Positions 40,037 through 54,665 of a stretch of 64,000 bases of DNA are shown here, piece by piece; within the stretch, counting starts at the first letter, position 1; every line of letters begins with the position of its first letter. The notes beneath the pieces were generated by a model that searched no databases, was not told the DNA's origin, and saw only the letters and a list, made by a program, of their open reading frames with translations. Source of the DNA: JBGAQP01 sp044220635 (GTDB taxonomy: Bacteria; Pseudomonadota; Gammaproteobacteria; Burkholderiales; Usitatibacteraceae); assembly GCA_044220635.1 (NCBI GenBank), contig JBGAQP010000002.1, forward strand, positions 1 to 64,000, read 5' to 3'. The position numbers were made by a program, and so were the translations under genes.

Positions 40037-41932
40037 CTACCCGCGCAGCGCCGCGCGGATCTGCTCGAGCGCGCCCGGGTCCTCGATGGTGGTGAGGTCG
40101 CCCGGGTCGCGGCCCTCGCAAAGCGCCTGGATCGAGCGGCGCAGGAGCTTGCCGGAGCGGGTCTTGGGCAGCAGCGTCACGAAATGCACGCGCGAGGGCC
40201 GCGCGATCGCGCCCAGCTCCCGGTCCACCGTCGCCATGATTTCCTTCTCGAAGGCCGCGGCGAGCTCCTTCGAGGCGGCCTTCGACGCGTCCTTGGCCAC
40301 CGCGAAGGCGATCGGGACCTGTCCCTTGAGGGCGTCGGCCACGCCGACCACCGCCACCTCGGCGATGCCCGCATGCGCCTGGACCGCCTCCTCGATCTCG
40401 CGCGTGCCCAGCCGGTGGCCCGCGACGTTGATCACGTCGTCGGTGCGCCCGAGCACGAAGTAGTAGCCGTCCTTGTCGCGGGTCGCCCAGTCGAAGGTCG
40501 TGTAGACCATCTCGTCCCGGAACGAGCCGTAATAGGTCTTCACGTAGCGCTCGTCGTCGCCCCAGACGGTCGTCATCGCCCCCGGCGGCAGGGGCGGCAC
40601 GATGCACAGCACGCCCTTCTCGTCCGGGCCGCACTCCTTGCCCGTGACCTCGTCCTTCAGCTTCACCTGGTAGCCGTAGGCGGGGAACGAGGGCGAGCCG
40701 AACTTGCGCGGCGTGTCCTCCACGCCCGGACAGGCCGTGAGGATCGGCCAGCCCGTCTCCGTCTGCCAGTAGTTGTCGACGATGGCGGAGCCGAGGTGCT
40801 CGGACACCCAGCGCGCCGTGGGCTCGTCGAGGGGCTCGCCGGCGAGGAACAGGTACTTCAGGCCCTTCACGTCGTATTTCGACATGTAGGCCGGGTCCTG
40901 CTTCTTGAGCACCCGGATCGCGGTGGGCGAGGAGAACATCGAGGTGACGCGGTAGTCGGCGACGATCTTCCACCAGATGCCGGGATCGGGCCGGATGGGC
41001 AGACCCTCGAACATGATCGTCGTCGAGCCGTTGATGAGCGGGGCGTAGACGATGTAGGAGTGCCCCACGACCCAGCCGATGTCGGAAGTCGAGAAGTAGG
41101 CCTCTCCGGGCTGCGAGCAGAAGATGTGCTTCATCGAGGCGGCGAGCGCCACGGCGTAGCCGCCGGTGTCGCGCTGCACGCCCTTGGGCCGGCCCGTCGT
41201 CCCGCTGGTGTAGAGGATGTAGGACGGCTCGTTCGACTCCAGCCAGTTCACCGGGACCTTCGCCCCCGCGTGCTTCGCGCGGAGCTCCGCGTAGTCGAGG
41301 TCGCGGCCCGCGACCCGCGCCATGGACCGGTCGAGCCCGCGGTCGACGATCACGACCTTCGCGGGCGGGGACTTCGACAGGCGGATCGACTCGTCGACGA
41401 GCGGCTTCAGGGCGATCGCCTTCCCGCCTCGCGAGCCCGCGTCCGAGGTGATCATGACCTTGGGCGCCGCGTCGTCGATGCGCGCCGCGAGGCTCGCGGC
41501 GGCGAACCCGCCGAAGACCACGGAGTGGATCGCGCCGATCCTCACGGTGGCGAGCATCGCGAAGACCGCCTCGGGCACCATCGGCATGTAGATGAGGACG
41601 CGGTCGCCCTTGCCCACGCCGAGCGAGACGAGGATCGCGGCGAAGCGGTTCACCTCGTCGGCGAGCTCCGCGTAGGTCCAGCTGCGCTCCTCGTTCACCT
41701 CCGTGGAGATCCACACCAGGGCCTTCTGGCCGCCGCGCGCGGCGAGGTGGCGGTCGACCGCGTTGTGGCAGAGGTTCGTGAGACCGCCCCGGAACCAGTC
41801 GCGGAACGGGGGGCGCCGGTATTCGAGGACCTTGTCGTAGGGCCGTTGCCAGTCGATGAGCCGCGCCTGCTCGCCCCAGAAGCCCTCGGGGTCGCGGATC
41901 GAACGCTCGTGGAATTCCTTGTAGGTCGCCAT
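40037..41932 (-). CDS. prpE: Propionyl-CoA synthetase
   Basis: Activates propionate to propionyl-CoA with ATP, feeding the methylcitrate cycle. The 631-residue length and the blocks SYILYTSGTTGRPKGVQ, RDTGGYAVALAASM and STSDIGWVVGHSYIVY separate PrpE from ordinary acetyl-CoA synthetase, which is about 20 residues longer and differs at these positions. The C-terminal catalytic lysine, a common acetylation site, is in PKTRSGKLLRRS. It is a single gene downstream of the AcuI-like reductase after a 136-base gap with no clear regulatory motif. Confidence 0.9.
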   Translation of the reverse strand: MATYKEFHERSIRDPEGFWGEQARLIDWQRPYDKVLEYRRPPFRDWFRGGLTNLCHNAVDRHLAARGGQKALVWISTEVNEERSWTYAELADEVNRFAAILVSLGVGKGDRVLIYMPMVPEAVFAMLATVRIGAIHSVVFGGFAAASLAARIDDAAPKVMITSDAGSRGGKAIALKPLVDESIRLSKSPPAKVVIVDRGLDRSMARVAGRDLDYAELRAKHAGAKVPVNWLESNEPSYILYTSGTTGRPKGVQRDTGGYAVALAASMKHIFCSQPGEAYFSTSDIGWVVGHSYIVYAPLINGSTTIMFEGLPIRPDPGIWWKIVADYRVTSMFSSPTAIRVLKKQDPAYMSKYDVKGLKYLFLAGEPLDEPTARWVSEHLGSAIVDNYWQTETGWPILTACPGVEDTPRKFGSPSFPAYGYQVKLKDEVTGKECGPDEKGVLCIVPPLPPGAMTTVWGDDERYVKTYYGSFRDEMVYTTFDWATRDKDGYYFVLGRTDDVINVAGHRLGTREIEEAVQAHAGIAEVAVVGVADALKGQVPIAFAVAKDASKAASKELAAAFEKEIMATVDRELGAIARPSRVHFVTLLPKTRSGKLLRRSIQALCEGRDPGDLTTIEDPGALEQIRAALRG

Positions 41933-42068
41933 GCTCTCCTCCCCTTGTCCCCGGGTCTCGCGCGGTCCGTCCCAAGGTTACGCGCCGCCCCCCGGCGGCA
42001 TTTGACGCCGCTCAACCGCGCCGTGGTCGGGGCCCCCGTGTCCGCGCGACAACAATCCCCGCGCGGGA

Positions 42069-43052
42069 TCAGCGGTTCACGTCGACCACGAGCCGTCCGC
42101 GCACCCGTCCCGCGAGGACCTCGGGGGCGATCGCGAGGGCCTCGGCGAGCCCGATCTCCGAGCTCATCGCGGCGAGCTTCGCGGGATCGAGGTCGAGCGC
42201 GAGCCGCCGCCACGCCTCGCGGCGCTCCGCGAGCGGCACGAGCACCGAGTTCACGCCCGCGAGGGTCACGCCGCGCAGGATGAAGGGCGCGACCGTGACC
42301 GGGAAGTCCATGCCCTGGGCGAGGCCGCAGGCGGCCACGGTGCCGTTGGCGCGGGTCTGCGCGCAGGCATTGGCGAGCGTGTGGCTGCCGACGGCGTCCA
42401 CCACGCCCGCCCAACGCTCCTTCTGCAGGGGCTTGCCGGGCTGGGAGAGCGTCGCGCGGTCGATCACCTCGGCCGCGCCCAGCCCCGTGAGGTAGGCGGC
42501 CTCGGCCGTCCGGCCCGTGGAGGCCGAGACGCGGTAGCCGAGCTTCGCGAGGATCGCGACCGCGATGCTGCCCACCCCGCCCGCCGCCCCGGTGACGAGC
42601 ACCTCGCCCGACGGCGGCTTCACGCCGTGGCGCTCGAGGGCGAGCACGCAGAGCATGGCGGTGAAGCCGGCGGTGCCGATCGCCATCGCCTGGCGCGTCG
42701 TGAGTCCCTCGGGCGGCTTCACCAGCCACTCGCCCCGGAGCCGCGCCTTCTGCGCGAGGCAGCCCCAGTGGGACTCGCCCACGCCCCAGCCCGTGAGGAT
42801 GGCCCGGTCGCCCGGCTTCCAGTCCGGGTGCGCGCTCGCCTCGACCACCCCGGCGCCGTCGATGCCGGCCACCATCGGCCAGCGGCGCACGATCGGCGAG
42901 CGGTTGGTGATCGCGAGCGCGTCCTTGAAGTTGACGGTCGAGTACTCGACGCGCAGCGTCACGTCGCCCTCGGGCAGGTCCTTCTCGTCGAGGTCGGCGA
43001 CGCGCGCCTCGAAGCCGCCGTCGGGCTGGGTGAGGTGGATGGCCTTGAACAT
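42069..43052 (-). CDS. Zinc-independent reductase of the AcuI/YhdH type
   Basis: A 327-residue medium-chain dehydrogenase/reductase without the structural or catalytic zinc cysteines. YhdH/AcuI blocks are seen: YSTVNFKDALAITNRSPIV, GIDGAGVV, GWGVGESHWGC and the NADPH motif VTGAAGGVGSIA. AcuI reduces acryloyl-CoA to propionyl-CoA with NADPH, and its position between the TCA operon and prpE suits such a role; a general quinone-reductase-like activity is the alternative. It follows zapE by 15 bases. Confidence 0.87.
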   Translation of the reverse strand: MFKAIHLTQPDGGFEARVADLDEKDLPEGDVTLRVEYSTVNFKDALAITNRSPIVRRWPMVAGIDGAGVVEASAHPDWKPGDRAILTGWGVGESHWGCLAQKARLRGEWLVKPPEGLTTRQAMAIGTAGFTAMLCVLALERHGVKPPSGEVLVTGAAGGVGSIAVAILAKLGYRVSASTGRTAEAAYLTGLGAAEVIDRATLSQPGKPLQKERWAGVVDAVGSHTLANACAQTRANGTVAACGLAQGMDFPVTVAPFILRGVTLAGVNSVLVPLAERREAWRRLALDLDPAKLAAMSSEIGLAEALAIAPEVLAGRVRGRLVVDVNR

Positions 43053-43067
43053 GGGGGACTCCGGGAA

Positions 43068-44300
43068 TCAGCGGGAGGGAAGGTTGAGGACCTGCGGGCG
43101 CTCGGCCGAGGCATGCTTGCGGGCGAAGTAGTCGCGCGAACGCATCTCGCGCAGGCGGCTCGCGGTGCGCGCGAACTCCGCGGCCACCGCGCGCGAGGCG
43201 CCGGCGGCGCCGTCCGCGGCCTCGAGCAGGTCCTCGGGCTCCGAGTCCGCGGACAGGGCGAGGCGCACGCCCTGGTCGTAGAGGACGTCCACGAGCCAGG
43301 TGAAGCGGCGCACCACGTCGCTTGCCTCGGCGCGCAGCCGCGGCACGCCCGAGACGAGCACCGTGTGGTAGGCGCCCGCGATCTCGAGGTAGTCGAGCTG
43401 CGAGCGCGGCCTCTCGCAGAGCTCCGCGAAGTCGAACCAGACCACACCCTTCGCGCGGCGGCGGAAGGCGAGCGATCGCCCCCCCACCTCGATCGCGCCG
43501 TCCTCGGCGAATCCCGCCTTGGTCATCGCCTCGAAGAAGCGCGCGAGCTCGGCATCGGCCGCCGCTCCCGCGGGCACGTGGTAGACCTTGAGCGCCTCGA
43601 GCAGCCGCCGGCGGTGGTCCGTGCGGCCCCCGAGCTCGAGCACGTCGAGCTCGCGCTCGAGGATCGCGATCGCCGGCAGGAACCGCGCGCGCTGCAGCCC
43701 GTCGGGGTAGAGGCCCGAGGGGGGGTAGTTCGAGGTCATCACGAGCACCACGCCCTTGGCGATCAGCAGCTCCAGCAGGCGGCCGAGGATCATGGCGTCG
43801 GCGATGTCGCTCACGTGGAACTCGTCGAAGCACAGCAGCCGCAGCGTCCTCGCGACGTCGGCGGCGATGGGCTCGAGGGGATCCTCGGTGCCTTCGAGGG
43901 CGCGCAGGTGCGCGTGCACCTCGCGCATGAACTCGTGGAAGTGCACGCGCCGCTTGCGGCGATGGCGGCTCACCTTGTAGAAGGCGTCCATCATGAGCGA
44001 CTTGCCGCGCCCCACCCCGCCCCAGATGTAGATCCCCCGCGGGGGCTTGCGGCCAGCCCCGAGGTTGGTCACCAGCCGGTTGATCGTGCCCGCGCGGTAC
44101 TGCCGGTATTCCTCGAGCTCGCCGAAGAGCCGCTCGAGGCGCTCGATCACGCGCAGCTGGTCGCGGTCGCTCTCGAAGTCGCCGCGCTGGCTGAAGTGCC
44201 AGTACCACTCGAGCGGCCCCGAGTAGCGCGTCGGGTCGCCCTCCTCGTCCCGGGCCGCCTCGGCGAGCGCGTCGGCGAGCCGTGCGGGATCGGTTGTCAT
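43068..44300 (-). CDS. zapE: Cell division ATPase ZapE (AFG1/LACE1 family)
   Basis: A 410-residue ATPase. Walker A is GGVGRGKS (about 104-111) followed by LMMDAFY, Walker B is LLCFDEFHVSDIADAM, and VLVMTSNYPPSGLYPDGLQR is the family signature with sensor residues. ZapE acts at the constricting Z-ring in Escherichia coli; mitochondrial relatives handle respiratory-complex turnover. Location at the end of the TCA-cycle operon, 31 bases after lpdA, is common in betaproteobacteria and may reflect the second role. Confidence 0.92.
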   Translation of the reverse strand: MTTDPARLADALAEAARDEEGDPTRYSGPLEWYWHFSQRGDFESDRDQLRVIERLERLFGELEEYRQYRAGTINRLVTNLGAGRKPPRGIYIWGGVGRGKSLMMDAFYKVSRHRRKRRVHFHEFMREVHAHLRALEGTEDPLEPIAADVARTLRLLCFDEFHVSDIADAMILGRLLELLIAKGVVLVMTSNYPPSGLYPDGLQRARFLPAIAILERELDVLELGGRTDHRRRLLEALKVYHVPAGAAADAELARFFEAMTKAGFAEDGAIEVGGRSLAFRRRAKGVVWFDFAELCERPRSQLDYLEIAGAYHTVLVSGVPRLRAEASDVVRRFTWLVDVLYDQGVRLALSADSEPEDLLEAADGAAGASRAVAAEFARTASRLREMRSRDYFARKHASAERPQVLNLPSR

Positions 44301-44331
44301 GCGGGCAGGGGCCTCGACGCCGCCGCGGGGC

Positions 44332-45762
44332 CTAGGCGTTGAGCGAGCGCTTCGCCACCGCGAGCGCCGCCTCGCGCACGACCTCCGAGAGCGTCGGGTG
44401 GCCGTGGCAGATGCGCGCGATGTCCTCGGCCGAGCCCGCGAACTCCATGGTCGTCACGCCCTCCTGGATGAGCTCGGAGGCGTGGGCGTGGATCACGTGC
44501 ATGCCGAGCACCCGGTCGGTGGCGGCGTCGGCGACGATCTTCACGAACCCGGCCGAATCCCCCGTGCCCAGGGCCCGGCCGTTGATCGAGAACGGGAACT
44601 GCCCCGTGCGCACGGCGATCCCCGCGGCCTTCGCCTGCGCCTCGGTCTTGCCGACCCAGGCGATCTCGGGCGAGGTGTAGATGATCCAGGGGATGCACTC
44701 GTAGTCGATGTGCGGCTTCTGGCCGGCGATGAGCTCGGCGACCATCACGCCCTCGTCCTCGGCCTTGTGCGCGAGCATGGGGCCGCGCACCACGTCGCCG
44801 ATGGCGTAGACGTTGGGGAGGTTCGTCCGGCAGTGCGAATCGACCTCGACGAAGCCCCGATCGTCGACCCGCAGGCCCACGTTCGGGGCGCCCAGGCCGT
44901 CGGTGTTGGGCACGCGGCCCACGGAGACGACGAGCCGGTCGCATTCGAGCTTCTGCGCGAGGCCCTTGTCGTCGGTGTAGTCGACCACGACGCCGTTCTT
45001 GCGGGTGGCGACCTTCTCGATCCTCACCCCGAGCTTGATCGCGAGACCCTGGCCCCTGGTGAAGGTCTTCCACGCCTCCTTCTGCACCGCCTCGTCGCAC
45101 GCGCCGAGGAACACCGGCAGCGCCTCGAGGATCGTCACCTCCGAGCCCAGGCGCCGCCAGACGCTGCCGAGCTCCAGGCCGATCACGCCCGCGCCGATGA
45201 CCCCGAGGCGCCGGGGGACCGCGCCCAGGGCGAGCGCGCCCTCGTTGTCGCAGATCGTCACGTTGTCGACGGAGACGCCGGGCAGGTGCCGCGCCTTCGA
45301 GCCGGTGGCGACGATCACGTGCCTCGCGCTCACCGTCTCCTTCCTCTCCCCGTTGGCGACCTCGATCGCGTAGCTCTCGCCCGCCGAGACGAGCTTGCCG
45401 AAGCCCTGGAGCCAGGCGATCTTGTTCTTCTTGAAGAGGAACTCCACCCCCTTCGTCATCTTCGCGACGATCGCCTCCTTGCGCGACTGCATCTTCGCGA
45501 TGTCCGCCTTCACGCCGGTGACCGAGATGCCGTGCTCGTCGAGGTGGCGGCTCGCCTTCTCGTAGGCTTCCGAGGAGGCGAGCAGCGCCTTCGAGGGGAT
45601 GCAGCCCACGTTGAGGCAGGTACCCCCGAGCGCGAGTTCCCCCGCGGCGTTCCTCCACCCCTCGACGCACGCGGTGCGAAGGCCCAGCTGCGCGGCGCGC
45701 ACCGCGGCGATGTAACCGCCGGGCCCCGCCCCGATGACGACGACGTCGAATGCCTGCGACAT
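44332..45762 (-). CDS. lpdA: Dihydrolipoyl dehydrogenase (E3)
   Basis: A 476-residue flavoprotein that reoxidises the lipoyl group of the 2-oxoglutarate dehydrogenase complex with NAD. FAD motif VIGAGPGGYIAAVRA, redox disulfide Cys49-Cys54 in GGTCLNVGCIPSK, second nucleotide motif VIGAGVIGLELGSVW, and the C-terminal HAHASE with the catalytic histidine. It is encoded downstream of odhA and odhB, so it serves that complex first and could be shared with others. Confidence 0.95.
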   Translation of the reverse strand: MSQAFDVVVIGAGPGGYIAAVRAAQLGLRTACVEGWRNAAGELALGGTCLNVGCIPSKALLASSEAYEKASRHLDEHGISVTGVKADIAKMQSRKEAIVAKMTKGVEFLFKKNKIAWLQGFGKLVSAGESYAIEVANGERKETVSARHVIVATGSKARHLPGVSVDNVTICDNEGALALGAVPRRLGVIGAGVIGLELGSVWRRLGSEVTILEALPVFLGACDEAVQKEAWKTFTRGQGLAIKLGVRIEKVATRKNGVVVDYTDDKGLAQKLECDRLVVSVGRVPNTDGLGAPNVGLRVDDRGFVEVDSHCRTNLPNVYAIGDVVRGPMLAHKAEDEGVMVAELIAGQKPHIDYECIPWIIYTSPEIAWVGKTEAQAKAAGIAVRTGQFPFSINGRALGTGDSAGFVKIVADAATDRVLGMHVIHAHASELIQEGVTTMEFAGSAEDIARICHGHPTLSEVVREAALAVAKRSLNA

Positions 45763-45807
45763 GCCTTTAGGACTCCCGTTGGCGGGCCCGCGCCGTGGCG
45801 CGGCCCC

Positions 45808-46098
45808 TCAGCGTAACCAGAATCTCGCGATGTGGACCCCGAGCCCAGCGCACAGCCCCGCGGCGAGCGGGTGCACGTTCTTCAGCAGGATCGGGGGGTG
45901 CTTCAGGAAGCCGAGCAGCCAGAACGTGGCCGCGACCGCCGCGCCCACGGCGAGCGACACCGAGAAGTGCCGCGGCAGGTAGAGCCCGAGCAGCGACTCG
46001 ATGTAGACCGTGAGGAAGCCGACGAGCAGCGACCCGGCGACGAAGAAGAACGCCCGGCGGGCGATCGCGGCCGGCTTCCACTTGCGGCTGCGCGCCAA
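45808..46098 (-). CDS. Small membrane protein between odhB and lpdA
   Basis: A 96-residue protein with a basic N-terminus (MARSRKWKPAAIARR) and about three hydrophobic segments (around 17-38, 45-64 and 74-92). It ends in a basic ARFWLR. It lies ten bases after odhB and 45 bases before lpdA, inside a very conserved operon where these two genes usually adjoin. I do not recognise a family. Coding-quality third-position G+C and a clean start support reality. Confidence 0.65.
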   Translation of the reverse strand: MARSRKWKPAAIARRAFFFVAGSLLVGFLTVYIESLLGLYLPRHFSVSLAVGAAVAATFWLLGFLKHPPILLKNVHPLAAGLCAGLGVHIARFWLR

Positions 46099-46108
46099 GC
46101 CGCCCGCC

Positions 46109-47299
<1,191 letters not shown>

Positions 47300-47333
47300 C
47301 GCGGTTCCTTGTCGTTCTCGCGGCCGCGGCCTC

Positions 47334-50186
<2,853 letters not shown>

Positions 50187-50203
50187 GGGGTCCTCCGTCG
50201 CTC

Positions 50204-51511
<1,308 letters not shown>

Positions 51512-51568
51512 GGTCCTGGCTCCCGGCCGCGCGGGGGCGGCCATTGCGATTGCGTTGACCGCGCGCCT

Positions 51569-51805
51569 TCACGCGGCGTTGAGTCTCTCCACCAGAGCCC
51601 GGACCGCCGGATCGGGGCTCGCCGCCCGCCCCATCACGAGGTCGAGCAGGTCGTTGTCGGGCATCTCGAGCAGCCGCGCCAGCGTCGCGGCCTCCCCCTC
51701 GGCGATCGCCGGCCCCCGGCCCCAGAACCGCTCCAGGACCAGGTCCAGCTCGAGGAGCCCGCGGCGGCTCCTCCACCTCAGTCGCTCGACCACCCGCTCG
51801 TCCAT
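51569..51805 (-). CDS. sdhE: Succinate dehydrogenase flavinylation factor SdhE
   Basis: A 78-residue helical protein required for covalent FAD attachment to SdhA. The RGxxE motif is present in RWRSRRGLLELDLVLERF (Arg15, Gly16, Glu19), and the rest has the five-helix pattern ending with a leucine-rich segment. It is 19 bases after sdhB, the classic location. Confidence 0.9.
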   Translation of the reverse strand: MDERVVERLRWRSRRGLLELDLVLERFWGRGPAIAEGEAATLARLLEMPDNDLLDLVMGRAASPDPAVRALVERLNAA

Positions 51806-51824
51806 CCGCGCCCTGCCTCCCGGC

Positions 51825-52520
51825 TCAGACCGCCCGCCGCACCATCAATTCCTTGATGCGGCCGATGGCGAGCGTGGGGTTGAGCCCCTTCGGGCAGACG
51901 TCGACGCAATTCATGATCGTGTGGCAGCGGAACAGCCGGTAGGGGTCCTCGAGGTCGTCGAGGCGCTCGTTGAGCGCCCGGTCGCGGCTGTCGGCGATAA
52001 AGCGGTAGGCGTTCAGCAGCCCCGCGGGGCCCACGAACTTGTCCGGGTTCCACCAGAAGGACGGGCACGATGTCGAGCAGCACGCGCACAGGATGCACTC
52101 GTAGAGGCCGTCGAGCTCGGCGCGCTCCGCGGGGCTCTGCAGGCGCTCCTTCTCGGGCGCGGCCTCGTCGTTCACCAGGTAGGGGCGGATCGAGTGGTAC
52201 TGCGCGAAGAACTGCGTCATGTCGACGACGAGGTCGCGCACGACCGGCAGCCCCGGCAGCGGCCGGATCACCACGGGCTCGGCGAGCTCGACGAGCTTGG
52301 TGACGCAGGCGAGGACGTTGCGGCCGTTCACGTTCATCGCGTCGGAGCCGCACACGCCCTCGCGGCAGGAGCGGCGCATCGTGAGCGTCTCGTCGATCGC
52401 CTTGATGCGCACCAGGGCGTCGAGGAGCATGCGGTCCGAGGGCGGCACCTCGACGTCGTAGTCCTGGAAGTACGGCTTCGCGTCCTTCTCGGGGTCGTAG
52501 CGCTGGATGCGGAATCTCAT
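51825..52520 (-). CDS. sdhB: Succinate dehydrogenase iron-sulfur subunit
   Basis: A 231-residue subunit of complex II carrying three iron-sulfur centres. The [2Fe-2S] cysteines are in SCREGVCGSDAMNVNG and LACVTK. The ferredoxin-type C-terminal half has CILCACCSTSCPSFWW and then CHTIMNCVDVCPKGLNP. Length and motif order are standard. It follows sdhA by 25 bases. Confidence 0.97.
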   Translation of the reverse strand: MRFRIQRYDPEKDAKPYFQDYDVEVPPSDRMLLDALVRIKAIDETLTMRRSCREGVCGSDAMNVNGRNVLACVTKLVELAEPVVIRPLPGLPVVRDLVVDMTQFFAQYHSIRPYLVNDEAAPEKERLQSPAERAELDGLYECILCACCSTSCPSFWWNPDKFVGPAGLLNAYRFIADSRDRALNERLDDLEDPYRLFRCHTIMNCVDVCPKGLNPTLAIGRIKELMVRRAV

Positions 52521-52545
52521 GGCGTTCGCCGGTGGCGCCCCGGCC

Positions 52546-54312
52546 TCAGTAGACCCGGGCCTTGGGTTCGAAGGTCTCGACGGTGAGCGGCTTCAGGTTC
52601 ACCGGCTTGTACTCGAGGCGGTCGCCCTCGCGGTACCAGAGCGAGTGCTTGAGCCAGTTCGCGTCGTCGCGCCGGTGGAAGTCCGCGCGGTCGTGGGCGC
52701 CGCGCGACTCCCGGCGCGCCTCGGCCGAGACCATCGCCGCGCGCGCGACCTCGTAGAGGTTGTCGAGCTCGAGCGCCTCGATGCGCGCGGTGTTGAAGAC
52801 GCGCGAGCGGTCGCCGATCGCGGTCCTCGCCACCCGCTCGCCGAGCGCGCGGATCTTCGCCACGCCCTGCTCGAGCAGGTCGGGGAAGCGGAACACCCCG
52901 CAGTGGGCCTGCATCGTCCGCTGGATCTCGGCGCGCACCTCGGCCACGCTCTCGCCGGAGGCGGCGGCGTCGAGCCGCGCGAGGCGCGCGCGGGACTGCT
53001 CGCCCGCCCCGCGCGGGAGCGTGCGGTGCGCCTCGCCGTGGGCGCGGATGAACGCGGCCATCGAGGCCCCGGCGCTCCTGCCCATCACGAGCAGGTCGGT
53101 GAGCGAGTTCGTGCCCAGCCGGTTCGCGCCGTGGATCGAGGCGCAGCCGCACTCGCCGGCGGCGTAGAAGCCGAAGACCGGGACCGAGGCGTCGCCCGCG
53201 AGCGGCACGATCACCTCGCCGCGGTAGTTGGTCGGGATGCCCCCCATCTGGTAGTGCGCCGTGGGCACGACCGGGATCGGCGCCTTCACCGGGTCCACGT
53301 TCGCGAACTTGATCGCGATCTCGCGGATGCCCGGCAGGCGCTTGGCGATCACCTCGGGGCCGAGGTGGTCGAGCTTGAGCAGGATGTGGTCGGCCTCGGG
53401 CCCGGCGCCGCGCCCCTCCTTGATCTCGGTGGCCATCGCGCGCGAGACCACGTCGCGCGAGGCGAGGTCCTTCATCGTCGGGGCGTAGCGCTCCATGAAG
53501 CGCTCGCCCGCCCTGTTCAGCAGGATCCCGCCCTCGCCGCGCACGCCCTCGGTGATCAGCACGCCCGCGCCCGCCACCCCCGTCGGGTGGAACTGCCAGA
53601 ACTCCAGGTCCTCGAGGGGAATGCCGGCGCGCGCGGCCATCCCCAGGCCGTCGCCGGTGTTGATGAAGGCGTTGGTCGAGGAGGCGAAGATGCGCCCCGC
53701 CCCGCCCGTGGCGAAGAGCGTGGCCTTCGCGTGGAAGAGCGCCATCTCGCCCGTCTCCATCTCGAGCGCGGTCACGCCGAGCACGTGCCCTTCCGCGTCG
53801 CGCACCAGGTCGAGCGCCATCCACTCGACGAAGAACTGGGTGCGGGCGAGGACGTTGCGCTGGTAGAGCGTGTGCAGCATCGCGTGGCCGGTGCGGTCGG
53901 CCGCGCAGCAGCTCCTCTGCACCGGGCGCTCGCCGAAGTTCTGCGAGTGCCCGCCGAAGGGGCGCTGGTAGATGGTGCCGTTGTCGTTGCGGTCGAAGGG
54001 CATCCCGAAGTGCTCGAGCTCGACCACGACCTCGGGGGCCATGCGGCACATGTACTCGATCGCGTCCTGGTCGCCCAGGTAGTCCGAGCCCTTGATGGTG
54101 TCGTACATGTGCCACAGCCAGCTGTCCTCGCCCATGTTGCCGAGCGCCGCGCCCACGCCGCCCTGGGCGGCGACGGTGTGCGAGCGCGTCGGGAACACCT
54201 TGGAGAGCACCGCGACCTTGAGCCCGGCGGTGGCGAGCTCGAGCGCGGCGCGCAGCCCCGAGCCGCCCGCGCCCACGATCACCGCGTCGAACTTGCGCAC
54301 CGCGAGGCTCAT
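52546..54312 (-). CDS. sdhA: Succinate dehydrogenase flavoprotein subunit
   Basis: A 588-residue catalytic subunit oxidising succinate to fumarate. FAD motif VIVGAGGSGLRAALELA, the covalent-FAD histidine His45 in RSHTVAAQGG, the HPTGVAGAGVLITEGVRGEGG substrate loop and GANRLGTNSL. The ATG at 54312 overlaps the sdhD stop by four bases. Confidence 0.97.
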   Translation of the reverse strand: MSLAVRKFDAVIVGAGGSGLRAALELATAGLKVAVLSKVFPTRSHTVAAQGGVGAALGNMGEDSWLWHMYDTIKGSDYLGDQDAIEYMCRMAPEVVVELEHFGMPFDRNDNGTIYQRPFGGHSQNFGERPVQRSCCAADRTGHAMLHTLYQRNVLARTQFFVEWMALDLVRDAEGHVLGVTALEMETGEMALFHAKATLFATGGAGRIFASSTNAFINTGDGLGMAARAGIPLEDLEFWQFHPTGVAGAGVLITEGVRGEGGILLNRAGERFMERYAPTMKDLASRDVVSRAMATEIKEGRGAGPEADHILLKLDHLGPEVIAKRLPGIREIAIKFANVDPVKAPIPVVPTAHYQMGGIPTNYRGEVIVPLAGDASVPVFGFYAAGECGCASIHGANRLGTNSLTDLLVMGRSAGASMAAFIRAHGEAHRTLPRGAGEQSRARLARLDAAASGESVAEVRAEIQRTMQAHCGVFRFPDLLEQGVAKIRALGERVARTAIGDRSRVFNTARIEALELDNLYEVARAAMVSAEARRESRGAHDRADFHRRDDANWLKHSLWYREGDRLEYKPVNLKPLTVETFEPKARVY

Positions 54313-54665
54313 CGCCCGCCCCAGAGGATGGAGGCCGCCCACAGGGCGTAGAAGACGAGCGCGAAGCCCACCGCGGCCTGAAGCGCGAGGCGCGCCCCCG
54401 CAGGCTTCACGTAGTCCATCAGGATGTCGCGCACCCCGACCCACGCGTGGTAGAGAGCCGCGAGCACGAAGAGCATCGTGAGCGGCCGGATGAAGGCGCC
54501 CGAGAAGAGCGCCTTCCAGTCCGCGTGGCTCGCCGGCGGGCACCACAGGACCAGCGCGCCGAGAAACAGCGTGTACGCGGCCATCGCCACGGCGGTCAGG
54601 CGCTGCAGCAGCCAGTCGAGGAGCCCGTAGTGGGCGCCGACGGGGTTTTTCGCGGGCGCGCTCAC
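54309..54665 (-). CDS. sdhD: Succinate dehydrogenase membrane anchor SdhD
   Basis: A 118-residue anchor with three hydrophobic spans. The block LYHAWVGVRDILMDYV holds the heme-ligand histidine and the Arg-Asp pair of the quinone site. There is no ATG at the right place; the GTG at 54665, overlapping the sdhC stop as GTGA, gives a standard-length protein starting SAPAKNP after the initiator. Confidence 0.92.
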   Translation of the reverse strand: MSAPAKNPVGAHYGLLDWLLQRLTAVAMAAYTLFLGALVLWCPPASHADWKALFSGAFIRPLTMLFVLAALYHAWVGVRDILMDYVKPAGARLALQAAVGFALVFYALWAASILWGGR

